In this document: positions 10,893 to 22,949 of the stretch, one piece after another
Layout: each line of letters begins with the position of its first letter
Numbering within the stretch: the first letter of the stretch is position 1
Assembly: GCA_963556495.2 (NCBI GenBank)
Contig: OY747700.1
Span: forward strand, 1,672,501-1,736,500
Direction of reading: 5' to 3'
From: Valencia hispanica
Lineage: Eukaryota > Chordata > Actinopteri > Cyprinodontiformes > Valenciidae
Length of the DNA stretch: 64,000 nt
The notes under the pieces: generated by a model
Databases searched by the model: none
The model's input: the letters and a program-made list of their open reading frames with translations, nothing else
What the model was told of the DNA's origin: nothing
Position numbers and translations under genes: made by a program

Positions 10893-12265
10893 ACGTTCAG
10901 CGGATGCTGCTGGTTAAAGAAGAGCCTTCTGAAGAACCGGTTCCTGATCTGGACCAGAACCACCCAGAACCTCTGCACATAAAGGAGGAAGAGGAGGAAC
11001 TGTGGACCAGTCAGCAGGGGGAGCAGCTCAGTGTGAAGGAGGAGGAGGAGGAGGAGGAAGAGGACGATGATGCCTCCAGGTTTCCAGTCATTGCTGTTCT
11101 CATAAAGAGTGAAGATGATGAAGATAAACCTCTGTTCTCTCAGCTTCATCAAATCAAAGATGAAGATCTTCCAACCAGCAGCTCTGCTGAGCGGATGAAA
11201 GCAGAACCTGATGGAGGCGAACATGGAGGAGCAGAATCCAGCAGGAAGGAACATCTGAACACTCATGGAGACACTTTCAGCTCCTCAGAGACTGAACACA
11301 GTGATGATGATGATGATGATGATGAAGAAGAGGAGGACCATCCTGAGTCTGAAACTGAAGACAGTGATGATGATGATGATGATGATGGGAAGAAGAAGAA
11401 GAAGAGCAGAGCTCCTCCTGAGTCTGATGGGAACAGATCTCTGAGATGTTCTGAATGTGGCCAACAGTTTGATAACGAGATCCGTCTTCAGGGTCACATG
11501 ACCACTCATTCAGCTAACGAGAAATTAGCTAACGAGAAGAAACATGTGGACACACCTAAGAAGGGCCAGCAGGGGGTGAAGCGTTTCAGTTGTGATGAAT
11601 GTGGGAAAGGTTTTGACAAGAAAAGTCACCTGAGCAAACACATGAGAGTTCACACTGGAGAGAAACCGTTTGGCTGTGATGTGTGTGGCCAAAGCTTTAG
11701 CATCAAATCAACTTTAAACAGTCACATGAGGGTCCACACTGGGGAGAAACCGTTTGGCTGTGATGTTTGTGGACACAGATTCAGCATAAAGTCGTCTTTA
11801 AACAAACACATACGAATCCACACGGGAGAAAAGCCTTACTCTTGTGATGTTTGTGGACATAGATTCAGCGCCAAGTCAGCATTAAATATGCACACAAAAA
11901 CCCACACAGGAGAGAGACCCTTCGGTTGTGACGTTTGTGGACAAAGATTTAGCCGTAAGTCCACTTTGAATATGCACACGCGAAAACACACAGGGCAGAA
12001 ATCATTTGTTTGTGACGTCTGTGGGAAGGGATTTAATGATAACTCCAGCTTAAAGAAACACAGCAGGATCCACTCAGGAGAGAGACCCTTCGCTTGTGAG
12101 GTCTGTGGGAAAAGCTTTCACGATAAGTCGACTTTAAAAAAACACAGGAAAATTCACATTTGTTGTAATATTTGTGGAAAGACGTTTAACCAGGAGGCGA
12201 GTTTAAACATTCACATGAGAATCCACACAGAAGAGAAACACGTGGTTATGATTTTATTGCCATAG
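10893..12265 (+). CDS. Zinc-finger gene 1, exon 2: nine C2H2 fingers
   Basis: Joined to exon 1 this gives a 491-residue protein, probably a nuclear DNA-binding transcription factor. Residues 35-215 form an acidic region: DVQRMLLVKEEP, IKEEEEELW, a long Glu/Asp run, and PTSSSAER. The fingers start at about Cys220 and follow C-x2-C-x12-H-x3-H with TGEKP-type linkers. The first is isolated (CSECG), then eight are closely spaced. The linker between fingers 8 and 9 is shortened: after HRKIH the next finger starts at once (ICCNICG), without TGEKP. Finger 9 ends HTEEKH and the stop is TAG at 12263. AATAAA signals lie near 12718 and 12764. The N-terminal half closely resembles zinc-finger gene 2 at 38.7 kb. 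Confidence 0.9.
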
Positions 12266-12310
12266 ATTCTGATGCGTTAGCTAGCTTACAACAGGCTTCG
12301 TAACGTCTCT

Positions 12311-12470
12311 AGCCTGTTTCAAAAGACATGCGGCGGCGGCGCATCGGGGTAACGCTGCCGCAGTGTGTCCTTTCAACGCGCCGCGGCTTCATGGCGAGGC
12401 CAGAATCTCAGCGCCTCGCCAGACTGGACCAAAGTCTCCCTGATGGCGCCGTTGTTTTTTTTGAAACGGG
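12311..12470. mobile_element. Possible small inverted-repeat element
   Basis: GC-rich block bounded by AGCCTGTTTCAAAA and TTTGAAACGGGCTT, which are near-perfect inverted repeats of about 13 bp. No clear target-site duplication is seen, so the class is open. Confidence 0.35.
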
Positions 12471-15400
12471 CTTAAGACTTAAACTCCAGGTTTAGCCTGA
12501 GGCGGTGAGCCTGCTGCTCACTAATACAGGACGGACATAATCAACTCGGTCATCGCCGTCACATTGCGGCCATCTTGACTGAGTCATGTGACCCATTAGC
12601 CTATCAGTGTCCTGTGTCTCTTCTCCCTCTGTGCTCCTGTTAAAGGTTCCGGTTTGGTGGCTCTTTGGCGCCCCCTACCTGTGAGGTACATCTGATGAGG
12701 CGTGGCTCATCTCTAGAAATAAATCATGTATACATTGTTTACTGTTTAAAAACATTAATGTCGAATAAAAACAAAATAAAATTAAAGCTGCTATACTGAA
12801 TCTGCAGAACAAGCTAGCTTTAAACATAAACCATCACAGAACTCTCCCGTCGGCTATCATCCTTAGGCCACGCCCCCCTGATTTGGGAACTCGCATTGCC
12901 ACAGTAACCGAGAGAGCGCAAAAAACACCCGTCACAGTTTGGTCACCGGTCTGTTTTCTGCGACTCCAAATTGTGTTTTTCTTTTTGGGACTCTGGTAGT
13001 TTGTCATAAAGGTAAAGTGGTAGCAGCCGGCTGTTTCTTCTTCTCTGACATTATTGAGGATAGAATGTCTCACACCAGTCGTGTTCTGGTGCTAAATGTG
13101 TGGAGGAGCCTCGTTAATGTGGAAGTTTGCTAATCTGGTGAGACAGACAACCAGATGGTCCAATCGGTGGTTTTAGAACCGAGCCGTGTCATTGGCTGAA
13201 GTTTTTAGACAAATGCAACACAACCACTTTATTTATTTCTTTTCATCTCCACAAAGTATTTATAGCTACACTATGTTAGAACATTGTTAAAAGGCATGAC
13301 AACGTGTTTAGCTAGCTTTGGTTTAGCAGCTTTAAGGAGTTTATTAAATGTTTTTTATGCTTATATGGAAATGCATAAATGTTCAGGCAGCTCAGAGCCT
13401 CAGAGTAAAAAACGGTTTACTGTAAATGACACTGATTTTCTCCCTGACACATCATGTGATGGGTTTGTGAACCACCTGACCTGGTTCTGGTTCTGGTTCC
13501 GGTTCTGGTTCTACCAGGTATTGGTTCTCAGCTGTTCAGGGACCCTGTTGGCTACAAACGTCAGCTCTACTGATCTTAGATCTACAGTCTGTTGTATCTG
13601 ATCAGTGATGATCTTCAAATGACTTCTGATGTAACAATGTGTTCAGCTGGACCTTGGCGCCACCTTCAGGACTGTTGGGAAATGTTCTGGTCCATGTTTG
13701 TATTTAAGAGTCGACATTGAGTCTGTGTCTCTGAGGCAGAGATGGTTTTTGTGGTCCAGCAGAACTGCCAGTACCAGTACCAGATCGACTCAGCATTTGC
13801 CCGTTACGTCTCACTACGGCAACACCACACGGACAAACCACACCGCGCCCCATTTTTAACCCTGCCAAGCACTGTATGGAAAAATGTAATAGAGACATAA
13901 ATGTTGATAACCGCTCCTGTAGGAATCATCTTCTCTGGTTCTGATCTTTCACACATGGACTTTGGAAAGAGTTTAGCAGGTTGTTATTTACCATATGTTG
14001 ACGGATTTTCCCTTAGGATGGAAACATGTTTAATTCAGGGTTTTTTGTTTAGAATAACCCAGAAATATGTAAAATCAATATCAGACTATCAAGAAAAAAG
14101 CTCTCAAAACAATTCATATTCGTACATTTTTGCATGTACAGTATTTATATAAACACCCCAGGCTGTTTGTATCTGTTGAATTCTTCTGTGTACTTTGTTC
14201 GTGTGTTGTATACTTGCTATCTGTTCAATAAACTTCTTCATAAAAACAAACTGCAGTCTACGTCAACATGCTAACACCCCCCCCCCCCCCCCCCGGAGCA
14301 GATCTGGTACCGACACCGGGTCTAAAACTGATCACTCAGCCCTGAGGGAACCCTGGTAAATATGATGACATAGTCACACTCTACTGTACGTTCTGCAGCA
14401 GCTGAGAATCACTCCAATGATGTCATTTCTTCTCTGTCCAGCCATGCTAATGCGTAGCTCGACCAACCAGAGCGTTTAGTTTAATCGCAGCGTGTTTCTA
14501 GAAGCTTAGTGCTCGTTGATCTCTGATAAAAACATGTTAACTATTTAAAAAAACTTCATTCTAGACCCAATATTTCTGTATTTAGCCTTGAAGTCTGATT
14601 CTGATCAGAAACACTGGATCAACAGATATCTAACGTATTCTAAAGAGGATGCAGCATGCCAAGCTGAGGTTTCCTCTGTGCCTATTAATACATATTTATG
14701 GTATATTTGGTGTTTGAACTATTAAAAAAAGAAGTTGGAAGTGTTTTGAGAGGGCCGCTCAAGTATTTATGGTTTTCTGCTATTCTCAGGCAGCCGTGGT
14801 CCTTAACCCTTTCATACCAGGGGGTCTGCTGTATGTTGGCCCACTGAGTTATATCCAGAAACATGAAGGAGACTTAGAGTTTATTCCCTGAAGAGAAACA
14901 GAAAATATTAGATATAAAAATGGAGAAGAGCTTTAGGATTCTCATCACAGCATTGAAACTAGTGTTCAGTCCAGGCTATACCAGAGAAACGTATTATCAG
15001 TTCACTAAGTTACCACCAGATGGAGCTCCTTCCATCCTACGCTGGACGTTTATCTGGAAAACATTCAGCCTCTGCAGAACAAACAAGTTCAACACAAACA
15101 GAAGCAACCTGCAGTGGTTACAGCCTTCCAATGGCTGTTTCAGATTTATGAAAAATGAACCGCTTCCAGGTCGCTTGAAGGTTTTCCAGGTGGAATCTGC
15201 CAGGAGTTCATGTGTCCATAAAAGGCTCCAGACAGGTGAAGAGGAATCCTGAAATGCCGGTTCAGAGCAGCGATGGAGAGAAAGAGGAGCAGAACCTTTG
15301 GAGGAGCTGCCGAGCCTCCTGGTGGGTTCACCGTAATGGGTTGGATTCTTTCCAGAATGTTTCTTCATGAACTTTGACCTGAACAGAGCCACGTGAGGCC

Positions 15401-16117
15401 TGCAGAGATTTAGATTCTGGGTTCTCCAGTTTGACATCAGTTATGATGAGGAGTTAGAGGAACCATGATCACATCTCAGTTCTTCATGTTTCTGTGGTAA
15501 ATCTTTTTTGTGGTCTAGTTCCACCATAAAGCCCGTCTGACACGTGGGAAGGTGATCTTCTGCCGGTTGGGTGGAGGAACCCTGACTGATGCTCCGTCCT
15601 GCAGCCATGATGCTCTATTATAGGACCAACATTCAGACAGGAGGTTACATCCATCCTGAAGCCAGCTACTGATCTGATTAATGATAATCAGTAACTGAGA
15701 AGGAGAAGACTCACTTGAGCTAGCATTGGAGAGGCTAACGACTCGCTTTGTTAGACGCCATTTTCTCCTTCCGATTCTTATGGTGGTTGGGAAACAACTT
15801 GAGATGCAAAATCTATGAGCGACATACATTGACATGTATTCCTTTAACAGAATGCATTGTTATTCAACGTGACATCTAGGATAAATATTAAACATATATA
15901 CAATATTGTTGTAAAGCTGAGCACCTACAGTTGTAGTGTATTGCATTGGTTATTAGTCACTGCTTTAGCCCCTTATTTACTGGTGGGTAGTGCAGTTTGT
16001 TTATTTATTATATAAATCTGGTTGTTTCTTACAAATACCAAACACAGAACTAGCCAGAGCTAATATGTCAGTGCTTTTATCATGATTTTGGCAGGGTATG
16101 AAATTAGTGTCCTCTGT
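12471..16117. other. Long stretch without a recognised gene
   Basis: Contains probable 3' UTR of zinc-finger gene 1 (to about 12800), a (GGTTCT)n-like minisatellite near 13485-13525, a C18 run at 14277-14294, and open frames around 14920-15437 that match no family I know. An AATAAA near 14228 follows a transcript-like tail. One arm of an inverted pair lies at 15640-15745. Confidence 0.4.
15640..15745 (-). repeat. Inverted repeat arm 1
   Basis: Read on the minus strand ('gttagcctctccaatgcta'…'ggatgtaacct') it is homologous to the plus-strand sequence at 17464-17575. The arms lie about 1.7 kb apart with the hAT element between them. Neither arm encodes anything recognisable. Confidence 0.6.
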
Positions 16118-16125
16118 ATTGAATT

Positions 16126-17021
16126 CAGAGCCGGCACAAGCGAACTAAGCCACTGCTTAGGGCCCTCAAACCCTCAGGGCCTCCTATAAATGTTACAAAT
16201 GAACACAGATTAATAGAATATCAGAATATTATTGCGTTTTTAGTTTTTTTAGTTTTTTTATTATTTAAAATTTACTTTGTAGCAAACTATTAGTTTGATT
16301 GTTTATTTATTTAAAATGTATTAAAATTAAATTTCTATTGATCTTTTTCTTACATTAAAAATTCATTACTTGAAGGTAATCACATTGGTGGTTGGGTTAC
16401 CATACTTACCATCCGATGCTACGACTTTAACCTTTTCTTTGTGTTTCAGTCTCAGATTGTCTCAGAAAATATTAACCAATTATCGGATCCTAATTGATTT
16501 AAACACATAAGAAAGGTAAAAGAAAAATATTTAACTGCTTACCTGGCACTCAAATATCCTCCGATATCTTCCTCCAAATAAGATCCGATCTCTTCCTATC
16601 TTTGTAAGAAGACGGGTCATACAATTCACGAACATTACACACAGCGACGGTTAGTTGATCCTCCATCTTGAATGAAAAACTTGCCGATCCACCCATGGAA
16701 GGAGTAACTACGTCAGTACAAAGAGTCGCTCTGATTGGTTGACGCCCCGCGTTTGCTGCCTGAAAGTTCAGTTTTCCCAACTTCACGCAGCAGCTGCTCC
16801 GACGGTCCATCAGCGCAGCTGGCAGCAGCCGCGGGGACGCGCTGATGCCAGCTGCGCTGATGCCAGCTGCGCCGATGCGCGCGACTTGCTGCTGGGCAGC
16901 TTGGCGCCCACTTGATGCGTAGGAACCATAGACTAGCATGTAATCTAGCTGCCCTGCTGCCTGGACGCATTGACCGGTGTGAACGTGCCATAAGGCCTCA
17001 TTCGACTTTGGGTTGGCCCTG
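16126..17021. mobile_element. hAT-like DNA element with perfect 8-bp target duplication
   Basis: Begins CAGAGCCGGCAC and ends GGGTTGGCCCTG (imperfect inverted ends). It is flanked on both sides by ATTGAATT (16118-16125 and 17022-17029), an 8-bp duplication as expected for hAT. At 896 bp with no hAT transposase, it is non-autonomous. It carries a MADF-like exon on the minus strand. Confidence 0.7.
16543..16666 (-). pseudogene. Broken first exon of a MADF-domain protein
   Basis: Minus-strand ATG at 16666 gives MEDQLTVAVCNVRELYDPSS followed by YKDRKRSDLIWRKI, matching the start of the MADF (Myb/SANT-like, Adf-1) DNA-binding domain. An in-frame TGA follows ISEDI, and a good donor (CCAG|GTAAGC) ends the exon at 16543. 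In fish such proteins are often the accessory gene of Harbinger elements; here the exon sits inside a sequence with hAT-type borders. No further exon is seen. Confidence 0.6.
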
Positions 17022-18026
17022 ATTGAATTATTTGAATACCTAATTACATTACATTAGTATTTATAGATTGTGTGTGTCAACCATTTTTCTCAATAGAGTT
17101 TAAAAGAAAAAAAAATGTGTCTCTGAATAGGCATGACACGTTGAATTGTGAGTTTTTTGGGCAAGAGCAAACATTTGAACATGTAATGTTAGATTGTGAT
17201 AAATAGAGGCAATACTCAAGTCTGAGCAACTAAAATAGTGTTCAGTTAAGATTAAATACATTTTACATAATATTAATTTTCAAGATATTTCGATTTTCAA
17301 GTGTCAACCGTATTTACTTAAAGACATTAAAACTATTCTGCTCCAGACTTCAGTCTAGAAGGTGGCGGTAATGCACCTCAAGTTGTTTGCCAACCGCCAT
17401 AAAATCCGAAGAAGAAGAAGAAAATATGCTAAAGCGGTTGACCAGCCTAGGCAAGCTAGCTGTTAGCCTCTCCAATGCTAACACAACTGAGCGGTCTACT
17501 TCTCAGTTATCAATGGCGGCCTATCATGAATCAGATCAGGAGCTGGCTTTGGATTGGATGTAACCTGCGGCAGGGAAGTAGTCTTACTTTAGACCCTAAT
17601 CCTGCCCCCGACATGAACCCTCACTCTGAATATCTGCACACTGGTGGGTTAATGGAAGAACATATCCCAGGTTTCTGTGGTCTTCTTCTTCTGCCGCTGT
17701 AGAACATCTGCTTCAAGGTTCCACATGTTGGTCCTTCAGTGACGATGTTCTCCTGACGTTGGTGGAACCAGACCTTTTCTTCTGGCCTCTGACATCATCT
17801 AAACATTTATGTCAAACTTTATCAGGATCTTTTCTCTCCACCCATCTTGTCTTGGCTGTTTCTCATTTATAATAACAGCAGTCAATGATTTCAGAGAAAT
17901 ATGAGTTCTGCTTTGCTTCCAAGTATTCATAGTGTCTGTTTTTGAGAATAAAACTAATCTTCCCAGAGGAGCTCTGCATCCCTCCTCCTCATCCTGCTGT
18001 GTGGAGATCCTGGTCCAGATCTCTAA
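17022..18026. other. Non-coding stretch with inverted arm and GAA motif
   Basis: 17339-17425 carries 'ggtggcggtaatgcacc', 'ttgccaaccgcca' and then a (GAA)n run; the same order occurs at 54208-54285. 17464-17575 is arm 2 of the inverted pair with 15640-15745. No gene recognised. Confidence 0.45.
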
Positions 18027-18719
18027 GGCCTGGTTCACACGGCAGGACTTTTAGGCTGATTATCAGGGTGGCTCTAAAGATAATCCTCACAGATATTCCT
18101 GCTGTGTGTTCAGAGCGCTCTGGTCTGCTCTGAAGGACGTCGGGAACCGCTCCGATCATAGATCAGGGATATTCAACATGTTGTATCGTCTTGGTCTGAT
18201 ATCACAGCATGTGTGGTGTGATGGGAGGACAAACCAGCATGCAGCCTGTGGAATGTGACGAATAGCCAATCAGAAAGCAAGCTGACAGGCAGCGATGCAC
18301 CTTGGAAGCGTCTATTATTATTTCAAAGTCACTTGACCGCGTTCCACAATAGAAACAGAGATCAGTGAGAGCAGAGTGTGTGACTAGGTTTCTCAGTGAA
18401 AAGAAAACAATAATTCACCTCCATATCTTTGTATAGGAGTAGTTTCTGCTGTGTCCACTCCTTTATCCAACGCCAGGATTTCATGTTCTTCTCTGTTAAC
18501 TAGTCCACAAACTCCTTAGACTTTAGTCGCGTTTTCTATTTTCCGTCTGAGCTGGTTATGTTGGGGTAAAACCGGTTCATGTGTCTTGTCATTGCTGTGT
18601 GGCTAAACACCACACACTGTAGGAATATATAAACGGGAATATCCAGGATGTTTTATCGCCGTGTGTGACGGTCTGAAACTCTTGTGACAATTTTAAAACC
18701 CTGCCGTGTGAACCAGGCC
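18027..18719. mobile_element. Harbinger-like non-autonomous element
   Basis: Both ends carry the same 20-bp inverted repeat, GGCCTGGTTCACACGGCAGG, flanked by TAA on each side (18024-18026, 18720-18722). A 3-bp TWA-type duplication fits PIF/Harbinger. 693 bp with no transposase. Confidence 0.7.
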
Positions 18720-19422
18720 TAACTCCAACATCTGGATCCAAATAAACTCAACTTTATGTACATTGTTAAATATTACTTTCCTGTTGATTCAGATGTTTTA
18801 CATAACTACATTTGTTTTTTATTTTCTTGCATCATCCTAAAATATCATCTAATCACATGATTTCCTTGTGTATGGAGGTCACAGCAACATGATGCCATAA
18901 AGAACTGATCAAACATAAAGAATTTATTTCCACTTTATCTTCGCTATTACTTAATAGTATTATTTGATGTTTTTCTTTTAAGGTTTATCCTCATACAATA
19001 ATGGATTCAGTTTTTGCCCAATATTTTTTAATGGTCAAATTTCTATAGGACTGTGAAAAATAGAGGCACATGATATTGAGTCTTAAATACTCGAAATAAA
19101 AGACAATAAATCCGTGTTTAGTAGTGAGATCAGATTCTTTAGATGTCAAGAGTTTATATGAGCAAACTGCTGTCATTTTAGTCATGTTATGAAGAATGGT
19201 AGGATCTGTTTTATCCATCTGTTTTATTTTTAAAATACCTTTCCACCAAATCAGATAATAACTTCAAAGGTTTACAAATATATTTGTTTCTGAAATATAA
19301 CCTTTAAACTGATTAAAAAATTGTGGGAAAATGAACAAATTAAAAGCAATTTCACTGTTTATGAAGCTGTTTGTCCCCTCTCAATATGGCGGACATGTTA
19401 ACGTCCAGCTGATGTCATTTCT
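18720..19422. other. AT-rich intergenic stretch
   Basis: No gene or repeat end recognised. A 'caatatggcgg' (YY1-like) lies near 19382, just before the duplicated promoter. Confidence 0.4.
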
Positions 19423-19509
19423 GGGCGGGACTTCCGGGTCTCCCGCTCCGTGATTGCCGGGTCCATCCCCTAGCCCCCAGTGCGCAGACTCGAGCTTCTC
19501 TCCGGTACA

Positions 19510-19617
19510 ATGGCGGCAGTCGGAGCGTCGTCCTTCGTGTTTTCTCGGCTTTTTGTCCACGGAGCAGCAGCGGGAGAGTTAATAAAGCTGGAAGATAGAA
19601 ACAGCAGCAGCTGGTGA
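19510..19617 (+). promoter_or_regulatory. Upstream ORF, second copy
   Basis: Same 35-codon ORF and same strong start context as at 9824-9931, at the constant 9686-bp offset. Confidence 0.45.
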
Positions 19618-19707
19618 ACTCTGGAAAGAAGAGAAACGGTTTGAAGCTCAGCTGGAACTGCTCAGTAACTGTTAAAGGAAAGTTTGGAGAGAGAAAAGCT
19701 AGCAGAG

Positions 19708-19810
19708 ATGTGGAGACAGCAGGTCAAACAGCGACTGGATGCAGCAGAGGAGCAGAGACACGAAATACTGGATGCTGCTTTCAGCCCCGAAGATCTGCTG
19801 CAGACATCAG
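19708..19810 (+). CDS. Zinc-finger gene 2, coding exon 1
   Basis: Encodes the same 34 residues as 10022-10124 and ends in phase 1 at the same donor. The next exon downstream with matching phase and family sequence is at 38705, so I assign it to the 14-finger gene. The alternative is that this is an orphan promoter and exon whose own finger exon was lost. RNA evidence would decide. Confidence 0.65.
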
Positions 19811-20469
19811 GTCTGGATATTTATATTCTTCATCTCAGCTGCAGCTTAGGAGCAGCTTTACGGTCAGTTAGCTCGCTACTAGAATGTAGCTTCGCCTGTT
19901 TCAGGTGTATTACGGTAAAGGTCTGTCTGGGTTCACCTCATGTTACAGATAAACTAGTTGAACAGCAGCCACAGCTCCATGGTTTCTCTTTCCCAGAGTG
20001 ACAGTAGTAGATCATATCATTTTCTCTGAAAATCCCTGATTTATCCTGGGGAGAAAAACATTTAGCGTCGCTGATGGAAGAAAACCATTCTAGATGTCTG
20101 AAATGTTTGTTTATTAATGCGATGTTCAGATTATGTATGTGTTTATTTATATATTACTGTTTTTATTCCAGCTTTTATCTTTCTATAAAGCCTTTTGTTC
20201 ACCTTCCAGGGTTGTGAAATGTTTTATAAATACACTTTGATTGATAGTAAATGAAAATAATGATTTTATGCATACTTTGTTAATAATATCCCCCCACTCT
20301 TATTAAATGTTTGAATGTGGGCCAGTGTCCTTTGGCACAACGGGCCAATACCAAACAGTTTGTAGTTTTCAAAATAGACAAGAGTCAGACTGCAACCCAA
20401 TAACTCTCTGCATCAACAGGAGCCAGCTGCAAAGAAAATAACATTGTTTTAAGTTTTTTTTATATTTAC

Positions 20470-20600
20470 AGTGGTGTGAAAGTGTTTGCCCCCTTTCCTA
20501 ATTTCTTATGTATTTAAATGTTTGTCACTCTGTTTCAGATCAAAAAGGTGTCAATATTAGACAAAGTCAAAAACCTATTATTGAATTAATAATAGGTTAA
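20470..20600 (+). mobile_element. Remnant of a DNA-element end
   Basis: 'acagtggtgtgaaagtgtt' with 'tttgtcactctgtttcagat' resembles the end of a common fish DNA transposon. The rest is missing, replaced by LINE sequence. Confidence 0.3.
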
Positions 20601-20639
20601 GGTAAGGTTAATTAAACATTTCTATTAAACAACATCGGC

Positions 20640-21480
20640 GAAACCTTCATAAAATAAATGGCTGCAGTTTACACGTTCCGTCTCCACAGCAGAGGACACA
20701 CACCCATGGTGAGGCGTCTTTTCATTGTTATGGCCCTGACCTCTGGAACAGCCAGAGGATCTCAGGGCCGCAGAGAATGTCCATGTTTTCAAGAACAGGC
20801 TCAAGACCCACCTCTTTACCCCAGCTTTTAACTGATTACTTTTATTATTCATTATTCATTTATTTTATTATTTTATCTGTTATGACCTATTCAATCTGAG
20901 TTTTTTTTCTTTTTTTTTTAAATCTTAGAGACTCACCTTTCGAGCTTAATTTTAACTGAATATTTTTATTACTAATTTATTCATTTTATATTTTTATACG
21001 TTCTATTCTATCAGAATTTTATCATCGCACATATTTACCTTATTTTACCCTTTTCCAGTGTTTCCTCTGTGGGAGCCCTCTGCCCCGGGGGCAGTGGTCG
21101 GCTGTGGCGGCCTGGGTGCTCTCCAGGTGTGCCTGGGTAGATGTGGGGACCTCCGCCCTCCCTTCCCTGGGCGCCCTGTGGCGATGCCTCAGCTGCTGGT
21201 GTTGGGGCAGATGGCTCCCCTGATGGTGTTTCCTTACTTGGCTTGTCTGGCTCATCTGAACTCAGCCCAGGGCGTTTTATGTTATTTATTTTTCTTCTTA
21301 TGTTTTTACGCGTGTGTGTGTGTCAGAAGCTGAGTGCAATGCGGGGGTATTATTGTCAAATTGCTTTTATAATACTGGGGATGGGAGGGAATGTGGGCAT
21401 GTGGGATCATTTTAATTTGTAAAGCACTTTGAGTTGCATTTATTGTATGAATTGTGCTATATATATATAAAGGTTGATTT
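20640..21480 (+). mobile_element. LINE 3' end (same subfamily as 21590-22945)
   Basis: Contains the RT C-terminal end ('ggtgaggcgtcttttcattgttatggccctgacctctgg', in two pieces) and the GC-rich 3' UTR starting 'tttcctctgtgggagccc' near 21060. It ends near 'attgtgctatatatat'. No open frame. Confidence 0.7.
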
Positions 21481-21589
21481 GATACAAGAGGGGATTCTGC
21501 GCAATCAATCCAGAATCCGTTTGACAGACTAGAGGAATAGAATGATAAAAACACTCAACAATCTTCCCTTCATCTCTGCACGGAGCCCG

Positions 21590-22945
21590 GCAGGGGTCAG
21601 GTGCATGTCTCCTGATGACACACGGCCAATGGATGCACTTTTTAACTGCATTTTAGACGTTAAATCCTGGATGGCAGAAAACTTTCTCCAGCTCAACCAG
21701 GACAAAACCAGGAAGTTTTAGTCATTGGTCCTGAGGCTCAGAGAGAGAAACTTTTACCAAAACTACAATCACTGTCTTTTAATCCCTCTTTACAAGTGAA
21801 GAACCTGGGCGTGATTTTTGACTCTGAGCTGACTTTTATTCCTCACATAACAAAAATCACTAAAATAGGTTTTTATCAACTAATGAACATCGCCAGAGTC
21901 CGCCCCATTCTCTCTCGGGCCAATACGGAGACACTGATGCTTTTATCACCAGTAAGATTGATTACTGTAATGTCCTGCTTTCTGGTCTTCCCAAAAAGAC
22001 TACCTCAAGTTTACAACTTTTACAAAATTCAGCAGCACGCGTCCTGATGAAGACCAGGAGGCGGGAACACATTACACCGGTCTTAGAATCACTGCATTGG
22101 CTCCTTGTACATTTCAGGATCGACTTTAAGGTTCTTTTAATGTTTTTAATTGTCTTAATGGTCTTGGGCCTTCTTATCTCTCTGAACTGCTTTTACCAGA
22201 TGAACCTTGGCGGTCTCTGTGCTCCTCTGCAGCCGTCTTCTTGTCACCCACAAAGTCAGGACACACAAGCATGGTGAGGCGTCTTTCTGTTATTATGTTC
22301 CTCACCTCTGGAACAGGCTGCTGGAGAACCTCAGGGCCGCAGAGAACGTTCAGGTTTTTAAGAGCAGGATCAAGACTCTCCTTTTTAGTCCAGCTTTTAA
22401 CTGATTATTATTTATTACTGTTTGTTTATTAGCTCTGCATGTTTTATATGATATTTTTACTATTTAATCTTAGCACATTAATTTACTGTTTATTTTTACT
22501 TTAATTTATCTTAATCCCCGTTCCAGTGTTTCCTCTGTGGGAGCCCTCTGCCCCGGGAGCGGTGGTCGGCTGTAGCTGCTCTCCAGGTGGAGCTTGGGTG
22601 GAGGTGGGGGTCTTGGCCTTGCCTCCACAGGGCGCCCTGTGTCGGTGCCTCGGCTGCTGTTGTTGTTGATCTACCGCTGCCGGGGCAGATGGCTCCTCTG
22701 ATGGCTTTTCCTTGCATGGTTCATCTGCACTCGGCCCAATGTCCTTTTTTACTGTTGCTTTTAACTGTGTGTGTGCATGGGGGATGGGTTGGGGGGAGGG
22801 GAGTATAACTGTGACCATGCTTTTAAATCTGTGGGGGAGGGAAGGGAAGGTGGTTTTATGTGGAGTCATTTTAATCTGTAAAGGACTTTGTGCAACTTCT
22901 TGTATGAAAAGCGCTTTATAAATAAAGTTTGTTTTGAATAATTTT
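21590..22945 (+). mobile_element. LINE RT C-terminal part and 3' UTR (L2-like)
   Basis: Reads [30 protein letters not shown], then [26 protein letters not shown] and, after frameshifts, TSGTGCWRTSGPQRTF. The 3' UTR runs from about 22520 and ends 'gcgctttataaataaag'. It is 5'-truncated before the YADD motif. A near-identical segment lies in opposite orientation at 25139-26650. Confidence 0.8.
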
Positions 22946-22949
22946 GAGG

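Larger units (their letters stand above)
19423..20310 (+). repeat. Segmental duplicate B (promoter, exon 1, start of intron 1)
   Basis: Near-identical to 9737-10630. The inverted CCAAT box is changed from GATTGG to GATTGC, while the GC/ETS block is kept. After 20310 the intron continues into unrelated mobile DNA. Confidence 0.9.

Noticed and set aside
14277..14294. C18 run (also 25271-25287 and 41058-41077) as functional G-quadruplex or telomere-like sequence
   Set aside because: Plain homopolymers without spaced runs; treated as simple repeats.
15515..15835. 106-residue minus-strand open frame
   Set aside because: No family resemblance, and it overlaps an arm of an inverted repeat.
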